This document shows, piece after piece, positions 53,416-62,804 of a stretch of 64,000 bases of DNA. Both the position numbers and the translations under genes were made by a program. Under the pieces are notes generated by a model. The model had not been told where the DNA came from and ran no database searches. It saw only the letters and a program-made list of their open reading frames with translations. The DNA is from JABLTI01 sp035528035 (GTDB taxonomy: Archaea; Asgardarchaeota; Heimdallarchaeia; JABLTI01), in NCBI GenBank assembly GCA_035528035.1, contig DATKZI010000014.1, positions 310,001 to 374,000 on the forward strand, in the 5' to 3' direction. Positions within the stretch are counted from its first letter, which is position 1. Every line of letters starts with the position of its first letter.

Positions 53416-54408
53416 ATGCCTTTAAGTGACTTTTATGGTGAATTAGCAGCAATTGCAGGGGCAATTTGCTTTGGTTTAAGCAATGTTTTAATTAAATCCC
53501 AAAGTGGGAAAATTAAACCCATGGCAATAAATGCTATTAGATTGACTTTTTCAGCTCTCTTTTATTTCATATTAATACTCTCAATGGGTATGCTAAAAAC
53601 TACTTTTACAATGAATTTCAAAACTTCACTCTTCTTAGTATTAGGAACTCTTCTTGGAATAGTTATTGGTGATGTTATTTTTTACTTCAGTCAACAATTG
53701 ATAGGATTATCTCGAGCCTATCCAATTGCTTCTAGTTATCCACTTTTAACTTATATTGTAGGAATTATCTTAGGGTATGAATTCTATGGAAAATTTCGAA
53801 TTCAAGGGGTTTTACTTGTAATTCTTGGAGTCTATATTGTCTCGAGTTCAACAGAAGATAAATTAGGAAATCTTTTTCTTTATCAAACAAATAACTTGCA
53901 ATCAACTTCTCTACTTACAGATATCGAAAAAATGGATAGAAGGAATAATTCAAGAGGATTAATTAAAAAAAAGAGACATCTTATTATCCTTGGAATTCTG
54001 GGAGCATTTACTACTCAGATATGCTGGACTTTTGGTACTATTTTAATGGATAGAGGTTTAGAAGTAGAAGTTCCAGGAATTTCTGCTAATGCATTCAGAA
54101 TCATTTCCGTAGCTCCTCTAGCAATATTAATTTTCTCTGTAAGTAATCGAGGGAAACAAAAAAGCATTTTTAGTTGGAAAGGAGCAATAATTGTTTTAAT
54201 AGCAGGAATAATTGGCAATACTATTGGTGGACTTCTATATGTTTTTGCTTTATCATACTCTGATGCATCTACTACCGCAGCTATTACAGCAGCAGCACCA
54301 CTAATTGCTGCCCCATTATCAATCATCTTTTTAAAAGAGAGAATTTCGATATTATTAATCATTGGTACGATTTTAACAGTAATAGGAATTTGGTTAATAA
54401 TTATTTGA
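53416..54408 (+). CDS. EamA/DMT-family transporter
   Basis: 330 residues with about ten membrane segments in two five-helix halves; each half ends with the EamA feature (LGVYIVSS and IWLIII) and contains AYPIASSYPLLTYIVG or DASTTAAITAAAPLIAAP, the usual substrate-gate segments. A charged loop separates the halves (residues 155-190). Drug/metabolite transporters export or import small metabolites; substrate unknown. It follows the HIT gene by 60 bp. Confidence 0.88.
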   Translation: MPLSDFYGELAAIAGAICFGLSNVLIKSQSGKIKPMAINAIRLTFSALFYFILILSMGMLKTTFTMNFKTSLFLVLGTLLGIVIGDVIFYFSQQLIGLSRAYPIASSYPLLTYIVGIILGYEFYGKFRIQGVLLVILGVYIVSSSTEDKLGNLFLYQTNNLQSTSLLTDIEKMDRRNNSRGLIKKKRHLIILGILGAFTTQICWTFGTILMDRGLEVEVPGISANAFRIISVAPLAILIFSVSNRGKQKSIFSWKGAIIVLIAGIIGNTIGGLLYVFALSYSDASTTAAITAAAPLIAAPLSIIFLKERISILLIIGTILTVIGIWLIII

Positions 54409-54409
54409 A

Positions 54410-54577
54410 TTATTTTTCATCAGAAATAAGAAAATTCATTCGCACAAAGGTACCACAAATTTGACAATTATATTCAGATAGAATAACAATACCCGCCTCA
54501 GTATGATAAATTATTTTAACTGTTTTACTACCACACAAAGGACATTTTTCGGTTATTTTAATGGACCCTTCTTTCAT
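54410..54577 (-). CDS. Tiny zinc-ribbon protein
   Basis: 55 residues from ATG 54577. Two CxxC knuckles (CPLC at 12-15, CQIC at 38-41) with a hydrophobic strand between them form one zinc ribbon, and little else is present. It ends two bases past the transporter stop in convergent orientation. It resembles the small zinc ribbons of transcription or RNA-associated proteins; function unknown. The remaining 54578-54813 stretch is AT-rich promoter DNA with no gene. Confidence 0.65.
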   Translation of the reverse strand: MKEGSIKITEKCPLCGSKTVKIIYHTEAGIVILSEYNCQICGTFVRMNFLISDEK

Positions 54578-54813
54578 TTAATAAAGAACTCCTCTAAACC
54601 TATCAATGACTTTCATTAACATCATCCTTATAGTTTAAAAATTCCTCTATATTTAAACTTTCTAAATTAATCATTATTTATAACTTTCTATCTTAAAACA
54701 TGTCCCCTTTAATATTTTCCGATAAAAAATAGCTGTTTATTTTTACTATATTGGAAAAGTTTTTGTTGTATTAGAATTATGAATCAGATAGTATGTTAGG
54801 AGTTTAGGTTATT

Positions 54814-55263
54814 ATGACCGATGTACTTGAGACTGTTGAAAAAGTAAAGAGCTGGTTAGACGAACTCAATTTAAACTATTTTGTTTCACAAAGTGGCTCT
54901 GAAATAATGCTACCATATAAAATTGATGAACGTACATTTAATGTCCGTATTGTTGTAGCTCCAGAATGGATGCAACTTTTCTGTCAGATAATTATGGCAA
55001 ATGAAATACCCGAAGAACTAGTATCAGTTGTTCATGCAAATCTTCTTTTAGCAAACTTTAATCTAAATGAAGTTACATTCTCTATAGATCCTGAAGGAAA
55101 TGTCTATAGTGAAAATGATTTGCCAGTTGAAGCAGATATAGTGACTTTCAAGTCAGAGCTTGGAGCAGTAGTTTTTGGCTATCAATATTTCTATGAACAA
55201 TTAGCACCTCAAATTGGTGGGGCTATTGAAAAGATGTCCAAAAATAAATTAGGTGTCACCTAA
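54814..55263 (+). CDS. YbjN / type-III-chaperone-like fold protein
   Basis: 149 residues with a helix - strands - helix layout of the CesT/YbjN-like fold: VKSWLDELNLNYFVSQSGS, then two hydrophobic strands (FNVRIVVAPEWMQLFC), HANLLLANFNLNEVTFSID and a final helix (FGYQYFYEQLAPQIGGAIEKM). YbjN-like proteins are small regulators or chaperones of uncertain role. Soluble. It converges with beta-RFAP synthase across a palindromic hairpin. Confidence 0.65.
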   Translation: MTDVLETVEKVKSWLDELNLNYFVSQSGSEIMLPYKIDERTFNVRIVVAPEWMQLFCQIIMANEIPEELVSVVHANLLLANFNLNEVTFSIDPEGNVYSENDLPVEADIVTFKSELGAVVFGYQYFYEQLAPQIGGAIEKMSKNKLGVT

Positions 55264-55284
55264 TTGTTATAATAAAAATTTTTG

Positions 55285-55300
55285 CTGGTTAGCTAACCAG
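55285..55300. terminator. Perfect palindrome between convergent genes
   Basis: CTGGTTAGCTAACCAG forms a 6-bp stem with a 4-base loop, flanked by AAAAATTTTTG on the left and TATTTCTTTTT on the right, so it can end transcripts in both directions. Confidence 0.65.
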
Positions 55301-55319
55301 TAAAATATTTCTTTTTACA

Positions 55320-56321
55320 TTAATGAGTTAAATCAATTTTTACTCCCGATGAATTAACTTTTGAATTTGCAAGATAAATAAAACTATCTTTTGAAAAATT
55401 ATCTTTTATTTCAGTAATTATTTTATTAGCTTCTATCTCTGAATTTGTTAAAGCATAAATAGTTGGACCAAATGAACTTATTCCAAAACCATAAATTTCT
55501 TTCAATTTTTGCATGTAATCTAATAGTTCCTCTACAATTGTATTTGAATATTTTTCAAAACCAAATCGGTTGAATTGCAATTGCATATCTGATATCCCTT
55601 CACCAAATGTCTTAATGTCTTTTTCAACAAGAGCAGGTAAAATCTTCATTAAAATTAACCGCGAAATTTTTTCAACTTGTCCTGAAGGAATTGGGCATTC
55701 AGTTTGAAAAAGATTAACTTCTTCCAATCCAAATGATCCTTGTATTTTGGCAGGAGTAATTACTACGAATCGCCAATTGTCTGGTGGATAATTTCTAAAA
55801 ATTACTGGTGGAGGTGATGCTTTTGATATACTTGATGGTAAAAATTCTTTTGTTTCTTTATCTGGACCAAAACTATGCCCACCATCTAAAATTATTCCTC
55901 CAGCATCAAATGCTGCTACTCCTATTCCACTAGTTCCTCCTCTTTGAATTAACATTGCAAGCTCGTTTGTTGTTAGAGATAAATTATGATATTTCATCAG
56001 AATTGCTGCAATAGCTAAAGAGAATTGCGTTTTAGAACCTAAGCCAATATGAGGAGGTATTTTTTCTTTTATTTGGAAATTAATTTTAGAAGAATCACAA
56101 TCAAAATGATCTTGAAATTTTGCTTTAATTTTATCAATTTCATTAAAATATTCAATTTCCAAAGGAATTTCTTGATTTATTTTCTTATTTTTATATCCTT
56201 CTATTATCCAATGAGGATTTTCTAAGGCAACACCAAAACTACCATTGATCCTACCAAGCTCTCCATTTAAATCAATTAAACCAAAATGCAGTCTACTCGG
56301 AGTTGTTAGCTTGATATTCAT
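55320..56321 (-). CDS. mptG: Beta-ribofuranosylaminobenzene 5'-phosphate synthase (GHMP fold)
   Basis: 333 residues; GGGTG precedes the ATG. Family hallmarks are SRLHFGLIDLNGELGR at the start, PPHIGLGSKTQFSLAIA (the GHMP phosphate loop) and RGGTSGIGVAAFDAGG with DGGHSFG. The enzyme joins PRPP to 4-hydroxybenzoate in tetrahydromethanopterin synthesis, the C1 carrier of archaeal Wood-Ljungdahl and formaldehyde pathways. Its presence means the organism makes an H4MPT-type cofactor. No other pathway gene is adjacent. Confidence 0.93.
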   Translation of the reverse strand: MNIKLTTPSRLHFGLIDLNGELGRINGSFGVALENPHWIIEGYKNKKINQEIPLEIEYFNEIDKIKAKFQDHFDCDSSKINFQIKEKIPPHIGLGSKTQFSLAIAAILMKYHNLSLTTNELAMLIQRGGTSGIGVAAFDAGGIILDGGHSFGPDKETKEFLPSSISKASPPPVIFRNYPPDNWRFVVITPAKIQGSFGLEEVNLFQTECPIPSGQVEKISRLILMKILPALVEKDIKTFGEGISDMQLQFNRFGFEKYSNTIVEELLDYMQKLKEIYGFGISSFGPTIYALTNSEIEANKIITEIKDNFSKDSFIYLANSKVNSSGVKIDLTH

Positions 56322-56446
56322 TATTTAACACCCTTTAATATTCATTTATTTATATTTACAATTTTTAGTATTCGTTATTAAAGTATTTTATAAAAATTTA
56401 GGGAAAGAAAAAGAAAAGAAATTAAAAGAACAAATATCAATTTTTT

Positions 56447-57055
56447 CTATCGTCTTTTCTTCGATTTTGATTTCTTCCTTTTGCTCTTTTTAGATTTTCT
56501 TGCCATAGAAACGGTTATTAGTAGTACAATCACTAAGACAAAAAAGCCACAAAGTAACATCCACCAATAACCTGCAAATCCTGCAAGATTGACATATATT
56601 TCATACTTGAAGTCTTCAACATTGAAAAAATCAGCTTTAATTATTAATAGTGTATAATTTTCACTACTTGGAGTAAATGTAAAGATGATTTTTCTCATGC
56701 TTTTTGGGTCGCCATTATCCCAAGATCCAAATTCCAATTTACCATCTATTATATCATTACACACTATACTTAATGAAATACTTAAACCATATTGATAATC
56801 TGCTAAAGCTCGAAAATAATATTCTTTACCTGCTTTTAATTTCATGTGATAAGTATCAGTCTCAGCTAATCCACCCAAATCACCATTGGTAAAAAGAAAA
56901 CCTCTATGAACTTTTGGAAAATCTTCTTTAATTGAATATTTATCTTCAGAATTTTCTATATAACCAATAACTGAAGTCATAACCATAGGCATAAGAACAA
57001 GAATAATCAAGCTAAAAGTTGAGGTTAATCTTATAGACTTTAATTTTTGATTCAT
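56447..57055 (-). CDS. Single-pass membrane protein with PPC-like ectodomain
   Basis: 202 residues; GGTGAG precedes the ATG. Signal segment at 12-30, an ectodomain to about 160 with pre-peptidase C-terminal-like strands (ETDTYHMKLKAGKEYYFRAL), a membrane helix (about 165-187) and a very basic Lys/Arg/Ser tail. It is divergent from the gelsolin gene. No function known. Confidence 0.7.
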   Translation of the reverse strand: MNQKLKSIRLTSTFSLIILVLMPMVMTSVIGYIENSEDKYSIKEDFPKVHRGFLFTNGDLGGLAETDTYHMKLKAGKEYYFRALADYQYGLSISLSIVCNDIIDGKLEFGSWDNGDPKSMRKIIFTFTPSSENYTLLIIKADFFNVEDFKYEIYVNLAGFAGYWWMLLCGFFVLVIVLLITVSMARKSKKSKRKKSKSKKRR

Positions 57056-57202
57056 ATTCTCACCAATAATCTAATTTAACAAATAGTAATAATCTTCAAT
57101 CACTATGATGATTCTTAAATTTTTTTGGAAGGAATCATAACTCAAAGTTTTTTAGCAGAAAGAAATATCATTTTTATAGAGTAACCTTTTTGGTGAAAAA
57201 TC

Positions 57203-57934
57203 ATGGTTCAAGATTTAATGATTTATCATATTCGTAAGGGTGAATTTGTTCCAATTTCTAAACCTATCTTCAAAACTGGTGATGCATATGTTATAGATTT
57301 GGGCAATAAAATATGGATCTGGCTTGGTAAAGGAGCACAAGTTGATGAGAAATTTATTGCAGCACTAACTGCACAACAATTAGATACTGAAAAGAGAGGA
57401 AAACCAACGGTTGATTCTTGTAATGAAGGCGAAGAAGAAAAAGAACTACTAAACGCTTTAGGTCCAGAATTCAAAGTTGTTGAAGGAGATACTCCATCAA
57501 TCTTAATTCATATAGACACTTCTTTTAAGCCATTTTATAGAATGATTCGTGTAAAGCAAGTTGGTGATGAAATAGAATATTTTGATGAAAAGTTTTCTAA
57601 AGATTCCTTAGACTCCACTGATGTTTTTGTTGTAGCTGGTTTAATGGGTGAAGAAGCTATGATGATTTATACCTGGATTGGAAAAAATGCTCGACCAAAA
57701 GAAAAATTCTATGGTGCAATTAAATCGGACTTAATTGATAAAGAATTTAGAGAAGCTCCTCAAACAATCACTATAAATGAAGGAGAAGAAACAGGTGGTT
57801 TTAATTTCTTATTCAAAGCATACGATGATTATATTTTAAAAAAAAAGCCAACGAAAGTAGTTGAAAATAAAGCAACTGAAAAAGTAGACAAAAAGAAAGA
57901 GAAAAAACAAAAGAAATTTGGACGAAAGAAATAA
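57203..57934 (+). CDS. Two-domain gelsolin (actin-binding) protein
   Basis: 243 residues; GGTGA lies 7 nt before the ATG. Domain 1 (about 12-90) has VIDLGNKIWIWLGKGAQVDE, the strand-WxGxxA turn typical of gelsolin repeats, then a helix (KFIAALTAQQL). Domain 2 (about 128-215) repeats it as VVAGLMGEEAMMIYTWIGKN followed by EKFYGAIKSDL. A Lys-rich tail (KKKEKKQKKFGRKK) follows. Asgard two-domain gelsolins are known to bind and sever or cap actin filaments and to respond to calcium; here this is inferred. It converges with TBP. Confidence 0.9.
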   Translation: MVQDLMIYHIRKGEFVPISKPIFKTGDAYVIDLGNKIWIWLGKGAQVDEKFIAALTAQQLDTEKRGKPTVDSCNEGEEEKELLNALGPEFKVVEGDTPSILIHIDTSFKPFYRMIRVKQVGDEIEYFDEKFSKDSLDSTDVFVVAGLMGEEAMMIYTWIGKNARPKEKFYGAIKSDLIDKEFREAPQTITINEGEETGGFNFLFKAYDDYILKKKPTKVVENKATEKVDKKKEKKQKKFGRKK

Positions 57935-58023
57935 TCTTAGTCCAACTCTTATATTTTTTAAATTAAAAAATGAGTAATAAAAATTTGAAAATAAAAGAAA
58001 ACAAATGTGAGGAAAAGAATCTT

Positions 58024-58599
58024 TTAGAATTCTTCCTCTAAAGCACCAACTTCTTTTAAAATTTCATAAGTTTTTCGTGTTGATTCACTAACGAATTCTT
58101 CCTTCTTTGCTCCGGTACAAACAAAAGCACCACTTTGGAATAATAATAAAACAGTTTTTGGTTCTCTAATACGATAAATCAATCCTGGGAATTGTTCAGG
58201 TTCATACATTGATCCTTCCAACATAATCGAAGCTAATTCTAGATTGATTATAGCATTAATATTACCAGAAGCTACGATGTTCTGAACTGTTACTTGTGGT
58301 TTTCCAGTGATCTTTGCACCAGCAGCTTTTAGAACCTTAACAATTTCTTCAGCTGCAACATGAAGCATTTCAGCACTTTTAGCTCCAGTAATAACCATTT
58401 TACCAGAAGCAAAAATCAATGAACTAACTTTAGGATTTGGTATTTTAAGTACTAAACCAGGGAATTTTTCTGGTTCATAGGAAACAAAATATTCCGGTTT
58501 TTCATTTAATCGGTCAGCTAAAGCGTAAAGGTCAATTCTAGAAGTTTCTACACTTCCAGATGCTACACAGTTTTGGATTTCATAATCTATCTTAACCAT
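58024..58599 (-). CDS. tbp: TATA-binding protein
   Basis: 191 residues; AGGAG lies 10 nt before the ATG. Two direct repeats make up the saddle: QNCVASGSVETSRIDLYALA with FPGLVLKIPNPKVSSLIFAS, and QNIVASGNINAIINLELAS with FPGLIYRIREPKTVLLLFQS. The phenylalanines that kink DNA (FPGL and FxSG) are in place in both halves. It recognises archaeal promoters with TFB. The C-terminal tail is short and acidic (GALEEEF). Its own promoter contains five TATA-like copies. Confidence 0.97.
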   Translation of the reverse strand: MVKIDYEIQNCVASGSVETSRIDLYALADRLNEKPEYFVSYEPEKFPGLVLKIPNPKVSSLIFASGKMVITGAKSAEMLHVAAEEIVKVLKAAGAKITGKPQVTVQNIVASGNINAIINLELASIMLEGSMYEPEQFPGLIYRIREPKTVLLLFQSGAFVCTGAKKEEFVSESTRKTYEILKEVGALEEEF

Positions 58600-58638
58600 A
58601 TGTCATTGTTCTCCTGATTAAAGATTTGATTTCAAGTT

Positions 58639-58704
58639 CTTTATAAACTACTAATGCTTTATAAATGAGTCTTTATAAATGAACCTTTATAAATGGTTTA
58701 TAAA
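58639..58704 (-). promoter_or_regulatory. Five-copy TATA-box array upstream of tbp
   Basis: CTTTATAAA occurs at 58639-58647, 58657-58665, 58671-58679 and 58685-58693, and GTTTATAAA at 58696-58704. The middle copies are exactly 14 bp apart. The word reads as a TATA box on both strands. The copy nearest the gene is about 40 nt before the tbp start, a normal promoter position; the others extend upstream. Confidence 0.8.
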
Positions 58705-58985
58705 AGGTTTCTATAATATGGAACTTTTTTTAACTAAAAATGGATTTTGAAGTTCATTTTAATGTCTTTTAGAAATTCTTATAAGCTTATTAGATTGTTT
58801 TTAAACAAGTACTAGTTTAATGGTGACAAAATGAGGGATCATGAAATTATATCCCGGACATAACTTTCTACTCTTGTATTCACCTAGTTTAAACTATACT
58901 CAATATTCTAACGATTTTAGGAGATTAATTTAAATGAGGAATCGTTTTATTTGAAACTGAAAAAAAATTAGCATTACTCACTGAT

Positions 58986-61900
58986 ATGCCTAAAAAGGTG
59001 CTCTATCCAGAAGTTGAAGCAAAATTAGATATGCTCAAACTTGAAGATGAAGTATTAGCTTTCTGGAAAACAAACAATGTTTTTCAAGAAAGACTCAAGC
59101 TGAATAGCACTTTAAATAAGAATTACTCTTTTATAGATGGACCTATAACTGCTAACAATCCTATGGGACTACATCATGTTTGGGGTCGTTCACTAAAAGA
59201 CCTTATACAACGCTATTGGGCTATGAAAGGATACCAACAAAGATTTCAAAATGGTTTTGATTGCCAAGGTCTTTGGATAGAGGTAGAAGTAGAAAAAGCT
59301 TTAGGATTAAATTCCAAACGAGCTATAGAAGAATTTGGTTTAGAAAAATTCTCTAATAAATGTAAAGAAAGATTAGACACCTATTCCAAATTAATAACAT
59401 CTGAATCACAAAGATTAGGTCAATGGATGGACTGGGATCATTCATATTTTACTCATACAGATACTAACATCTCATACATTTGGTATTTCTTGAAAACTTG
59501 TCATGAAAAAGGCTGGATAGTTAAAGGAAACTTCCCAATGCCCTGGTGCGTTCGATGTGGAACCTCTCTTTCACAACATGAACAACATGACTCCTATAAA
59601 GAAATGAAACATACAGCAATTTATGTTAAATTTCCAATCAAGACAACAGAAGAATTTCAGAAAGAATTTCTCTTAGTTTGGACAACCACTCCCTGGACAT
59701 TAACAGCGAATACTGCGGTAGCTGTAAATCCAACTATGACTTATTGCAAAGTGAAACAAAATGATGAATTCTATTATCTAGCAAAATCTAGGCTTTCAAT
59801 CTTAACTGATGATTATCAGCTTGTAGATAAATTTCAAGGTAAAGAATTAGTAGGTAAAATGATAGAATCACCTTTCAATTATCTTACTGCTCAAAAAGAT
59901 GTCAATCATAAAGTAGTAGATTGGCTTGATGTCTCAGGTGATGAAGGTACAGGATTTGTTCATATAGCTCCTGGTTGTGGTGCAGAAGATTATGAATTAA
60001 GCAAAAATCAAAACTTAAAGATACTATCACCAATAGATGAATATGGGATATTTACAAGTAGGTATGATGAATTTAACGGATTAGAAGTAGCTAAAGTATC
60101 TGAAAAAGTTAAACAAATATTAATTGAGAAAAATCTTCTTTACAAATCAGAAAAATTCACTCATAGATATCCTACTTGCTGGCGTTGTCATGAGGAACTG
60201 GTCTTCAGATTAGTTGAAGAATGGTTTATAGATTGTGAAGAAATACGACCTCTTCTCAAGGAAGTAACTAAAAAAGTTGAATGGACACCTCAGTTCTATG
60301 AAAAACGTATGCTTGATTGGCTTAATAATATGGGTAATTGGTGTATCTCGAGAAAACGATATTGGGGACTTCCATTACCATTTTTTGAGTGTAAATCTTG
60401 TGGTGAATTAACTGTTCTTGGCTCAAAAGAAGAATTGTTTGAGAAAGCAATTGATGGACTATCCTCTGTAAAAGAATTACATCGTCCATGGATAGATAAC
60501 GTTAAAATAAATTGTCCTAAATGTGGTAAAGTAGTTAAAAAAGTTACCGAAGTTGGTGATTGCTGGTTAGATGCAGGTATAGTACCATTTTCCACCTTAA
60601 AATATCTAGAAGATAGATCGTATTGGGAAAAATGGTTCCCCGCTGATGCTGTATGTGAAATGCGAGAACAAATCCGATTGTGGTTTTATTCTCAATTATT
60701 CATGGGTGTTACATTAACAGGCAACGCACCATATAAGAAAGTTATAGTCCATGAAAAAGTGCATGATAAAGATGGAAAACCAATGCATAGAAGCTGGGGA
60801 AATACCATCTGGTTTAGTGAAGCTGTAACAAAAATGGGTGCAGATATAATACGTTGGTCATTTGCTAAACAATCCTTAACACAAGTAATGAACTTTGGTT
60901 ATAATTTAGAAAGTGAACTAAAACCATTCTTCTTGACAATATGGAACATCTATTCATTCTTTGCAACTTTCGCTAACCTAGATGATTTTGATCCAAGTCA
61001 AATTAAAATAGAGGAATTGAAAAATAAATCTTTGCTCGATAAATGGTTGTTATCAGCTTTACAAGAGCTTGTAAAAGAAGTTCGTAAGAACTTGGATCAT
61101 ACAGATTTCCAAAAAGCAACTACTGCAATAGAACAATTTGTTGATCGACTTTCAACTTGGTATATACGACGAAGTCGACGAAGGTTTTGGAAGAGTGAAA
61201 AGAGTGAAGAAAAAACTTGTGGTTATATAACACTCTATGAAGCATTATTAACATTAGTAAAACTTCTAGCTCCAATAACACCGTTTTTCAGTGAATGTCT
61301 ATATCAAATGTTAACATATACTAAGATAAAGAAATCAATAAGTGTTCATTTATGTGATTATCCAAAAGCAAAGAGCTCTTTAATTAACAAACAATTAAAT
61401 GAAAAAATGGATAATCTACTTGAAATAGTTAAGTTAGGAAGATCTGCAAGAAGTAGCTCAAATATACGATTACGACAACCATTAGCTGAATTACTTGTTT
61501 GGTGTAAAGAACCAATACAACAAGAAGTAATAAAGGAATTCAAAAATGAATTACTAGCTGAATTAAATGTCAAAAAAGTTAAGATTGTTCAAAAACCAGA
61601 GAAATTTCTAAGATTCACAATAAAACCAAATTATCCAATACTAGGACCTAAATTAAAAGGTAACATACGACTTGTGGAGAAGAAATTAAAGGAACTTTCT
61701 CATTTAGAAATACTCGAAGCATATTATCAGCATGATAAAGAAATTATTCTTAATTTAGAGTCATTTAAACAACCTTTGAAACTTAAATTATATCATGATA
61801 TACTACTTGAAGCACAACCAATTGGTTCTCATTCAATTGCTGTAAACACAAATTTCGCTGTTGCACTGAATATTTCTTTAACGGAAGAACTAATATCAGA

Positions 61901-62150
61901 AGGATTAGCTAGAGATTTAGTAAGATACATACAAGAAATAAGAAAGAAATTAGCTCTACAAGTTGATGATAAGATACAGGTACAATATTTTGCTGAAGAT
62001 AAATCTGCTATAGTAATAAGTACTTATCAAAACTACATTACATCAGAAACATTAACAGCAAAATTAGTGAAATTAGATACTAAACCTCTTGATGGAGAAA
62101 AGATAGTTCTGAATAATGAGATTGTAATTCTAAATATCTTAGCTGAATAA
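58986..62150 (+). CDS. ileS: Isoleucyl-tRNA synthetase, divergent signature motifs
   Basis: 1054 residues, the length of a class Ia synthetase with editing domain and archaeal-type C-terminus. The HIGH position reads HVWG (64-67, in GLHHVWGRSLKD), and the KMSKS position reads PMHRS (599-603, in KPMHRSWGN). The editing domain has WTTTPWTLTANTAVAV and the zinc or domain-linking cysteines lie in PWCVRCGTSLSQHEQ and PTCWRCHEELV. Overall order fits IleRS: editing insert, WGLPLPFF, DAGIVPFS and anticodon-binding helices. It could be the sole IleRS or a paralogue of special type. No ribosome-binding site precedes the ATG. Confidence 0.85.
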   Translation: MPKKVLYPEVEAKLDMLKLEDEVLAFWKTNNVFQERLKLNSTLNKNYSFIDGPITANNPMGLHHVWGRSLKDLIQRYWAMKGYQQRFQNGFDCQGLWIEVEVEKALGLNSKRAIEEFGLEKFSNKCKERLDTYSKLITSESQRLGQWMDWDHSYFTHTDTNISYIWYFLKTCHEKGWIVKGNFPMPWCVRCGTSLSQHEQHDSYKEMKHTAIYVKFPIKTTEEFQKEFLLVWTTTPWTLTANTAVAVNPTMTYCKVKQNDEFYYLAKSRLSILTDDYQLVDKFQGKELVGKMIESPFNYLTAQKDVNHKVVDWLDVSGDEGTGFVHIAPGCGAEDYELSKNQNLKILSPIDEYGIFTSRYDEFNGLEVAKVSEKVKQILIEKNLLYKSEKFTHRYPTCWRCHEELVFRLVEEWFIDCEEIRPLLKEVTKKVEWTPQFYEKRMLDWLNNMGNWCISRKRYWGLPLPFFECKSCGELTVLGSKEELFEKAIDGLSSVKELHRPWIDNVKINCPKCGKVVKKVTEVGDCWLDAGIVPFSTLKYLEDRSYWEKWFPADAVCEMREQIRLWFYSQLFMGVTLTGNAPYKKVIVHEKVHDKDGKPMHRSWGNTIWFSEAVTKMGADIIRWSFAKQSLTQVMNFGYNLESELKPFFLTIWNIYSFFATFANLDDFDPSQIKIEELKNKSLLDKWLLSALQELVKEVRKNLDHTDFQKATTAIEQFVDRLSTWYIRRSRRRFWKSEKSEEKTCGYITLYEALLTLVKLLAPITPFFSECLYQMLTYTKIKKSISVHLCDYPKAKSSLINKQLNEKMDNLLEIVKLGRSARSSSNIRLRQPLAELLVWCKEPIQQEVIKEFKNELLAELNVKKVKIVQKPEKFLRFTIKPNYPILGPKLKGNIRLVEKKLKELSHLEILEAYYQHDKEIILNLESFKQPLKLKLYHDILLEAQPIGSHSIAVNTNFAVALNISLTEELISEGLARDLVRYIQEIRKKLALQVDDKIQVQYFAEDKSAIVISTYQNYITSETLTAKLVKLDTKPLDGEKIVLNNEIVILNILAE

Positions 62151-62159
62151 ACCTGAAAT

Positions 62160-62207
62160 AAAGGATAATAAATTATTTACTAAATTATCCTTTTCCTATT
62201 TTTTTAA
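62160..62207 (+). terminator. Hairpin and T run after ileS
   Basis: AAGGATAAT 62160-62168 pairs with ATTATCCTT 62183-62191 and is followed by TTCCTATTTTTTT. It ends ileS ten bases after its stop and lies directly against the stop of the convergent gene. Confidence 0.7.
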
Positions 62208-62731
62208 AATAGATAATAAATAAAAGATGAAAGTGAAGCTATACAAAGAGCTGAAATAAAATAAGTGAAAGAATGAGCAAAAGCAAATTTTAGATTATCT
62301 GCTTTTGGATTATATTTACTTCGCATTAACCTTTTTTTAACAACTAATTCTCGATGATGGACAGTTATTCCTGAAAGTATAAACAAAAAACCACTTTCGC
62401 CAAACATTATCCAAGATAAAATGTATGTGTACCCATTTAATGAATTTGGACCAAAACTATTAGCAAAGTATAAAATTAGATTAATGAGCATAAAAAAACC
62501 TATTATAATAGAAATAGCTTGACAACATGATGAAAAATTAAATCGATAAACAGTATAATCTTGACGAATTGTTGTTCGTTGATTTCTTAAAATATCATCA
62601 AAGGTTTGATTTTTATATTCAAGTGTAGAGAGACGGTATGCTGGTAAATTGAGTAATTCAGGTTTGCCTTCATTTTCTCCCTGTTGATTTTGTGGGGGGC
62701 TTTTTCTAATTGATTCTAAATCTTCTCTCAA
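62204..62731 (-). CDS. Four-helix membrane protein, paralogue of the 62805 gene
   Basis: 175 residues from TTG 62731. An acidic, polar N-terminus (1-65) is followed by four membrane helices (about 68-88, 98-120, 134-150 and 153-173), with basic loop KKRLMRSKYNPKADN between helices 2 and 3. The layout and loop match the adjacent 62805 gene, so a tandem duplication is likely. No family recognised. Confidence 0.65.
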   Translation of the reverse strand: MREDLESIRKSPPQNQQGENEGKPELLNLPAYRLSTLEYKNQTFDDILRNQRTTIRQDYTVYRFNFSSCCQAISIIIGFFMLINLILYFANSFGPNSLNGYTYILSWIMFGESGFLFILSGITVHHRELVVKKRLMRSKYNPKADNLKFAFAHSFTYFISALCIASLSSFIYYLF

Positions 62732-62804
62732 AGATAAGATCTAACCTAACCTTTTTTATTATTTATTCATTTTTTATTACTAATAGTTTATTATTAGTCT
62801 TATA

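Noticed and set aside
58009..58038. Hairpin between gelsolin and tbp as a terminator
   Set aside because: GAGGAAAAGAAT and ATTCTTCCTC pair only with a two-base bulge and lie partly inside tbp; not strong enough to list.
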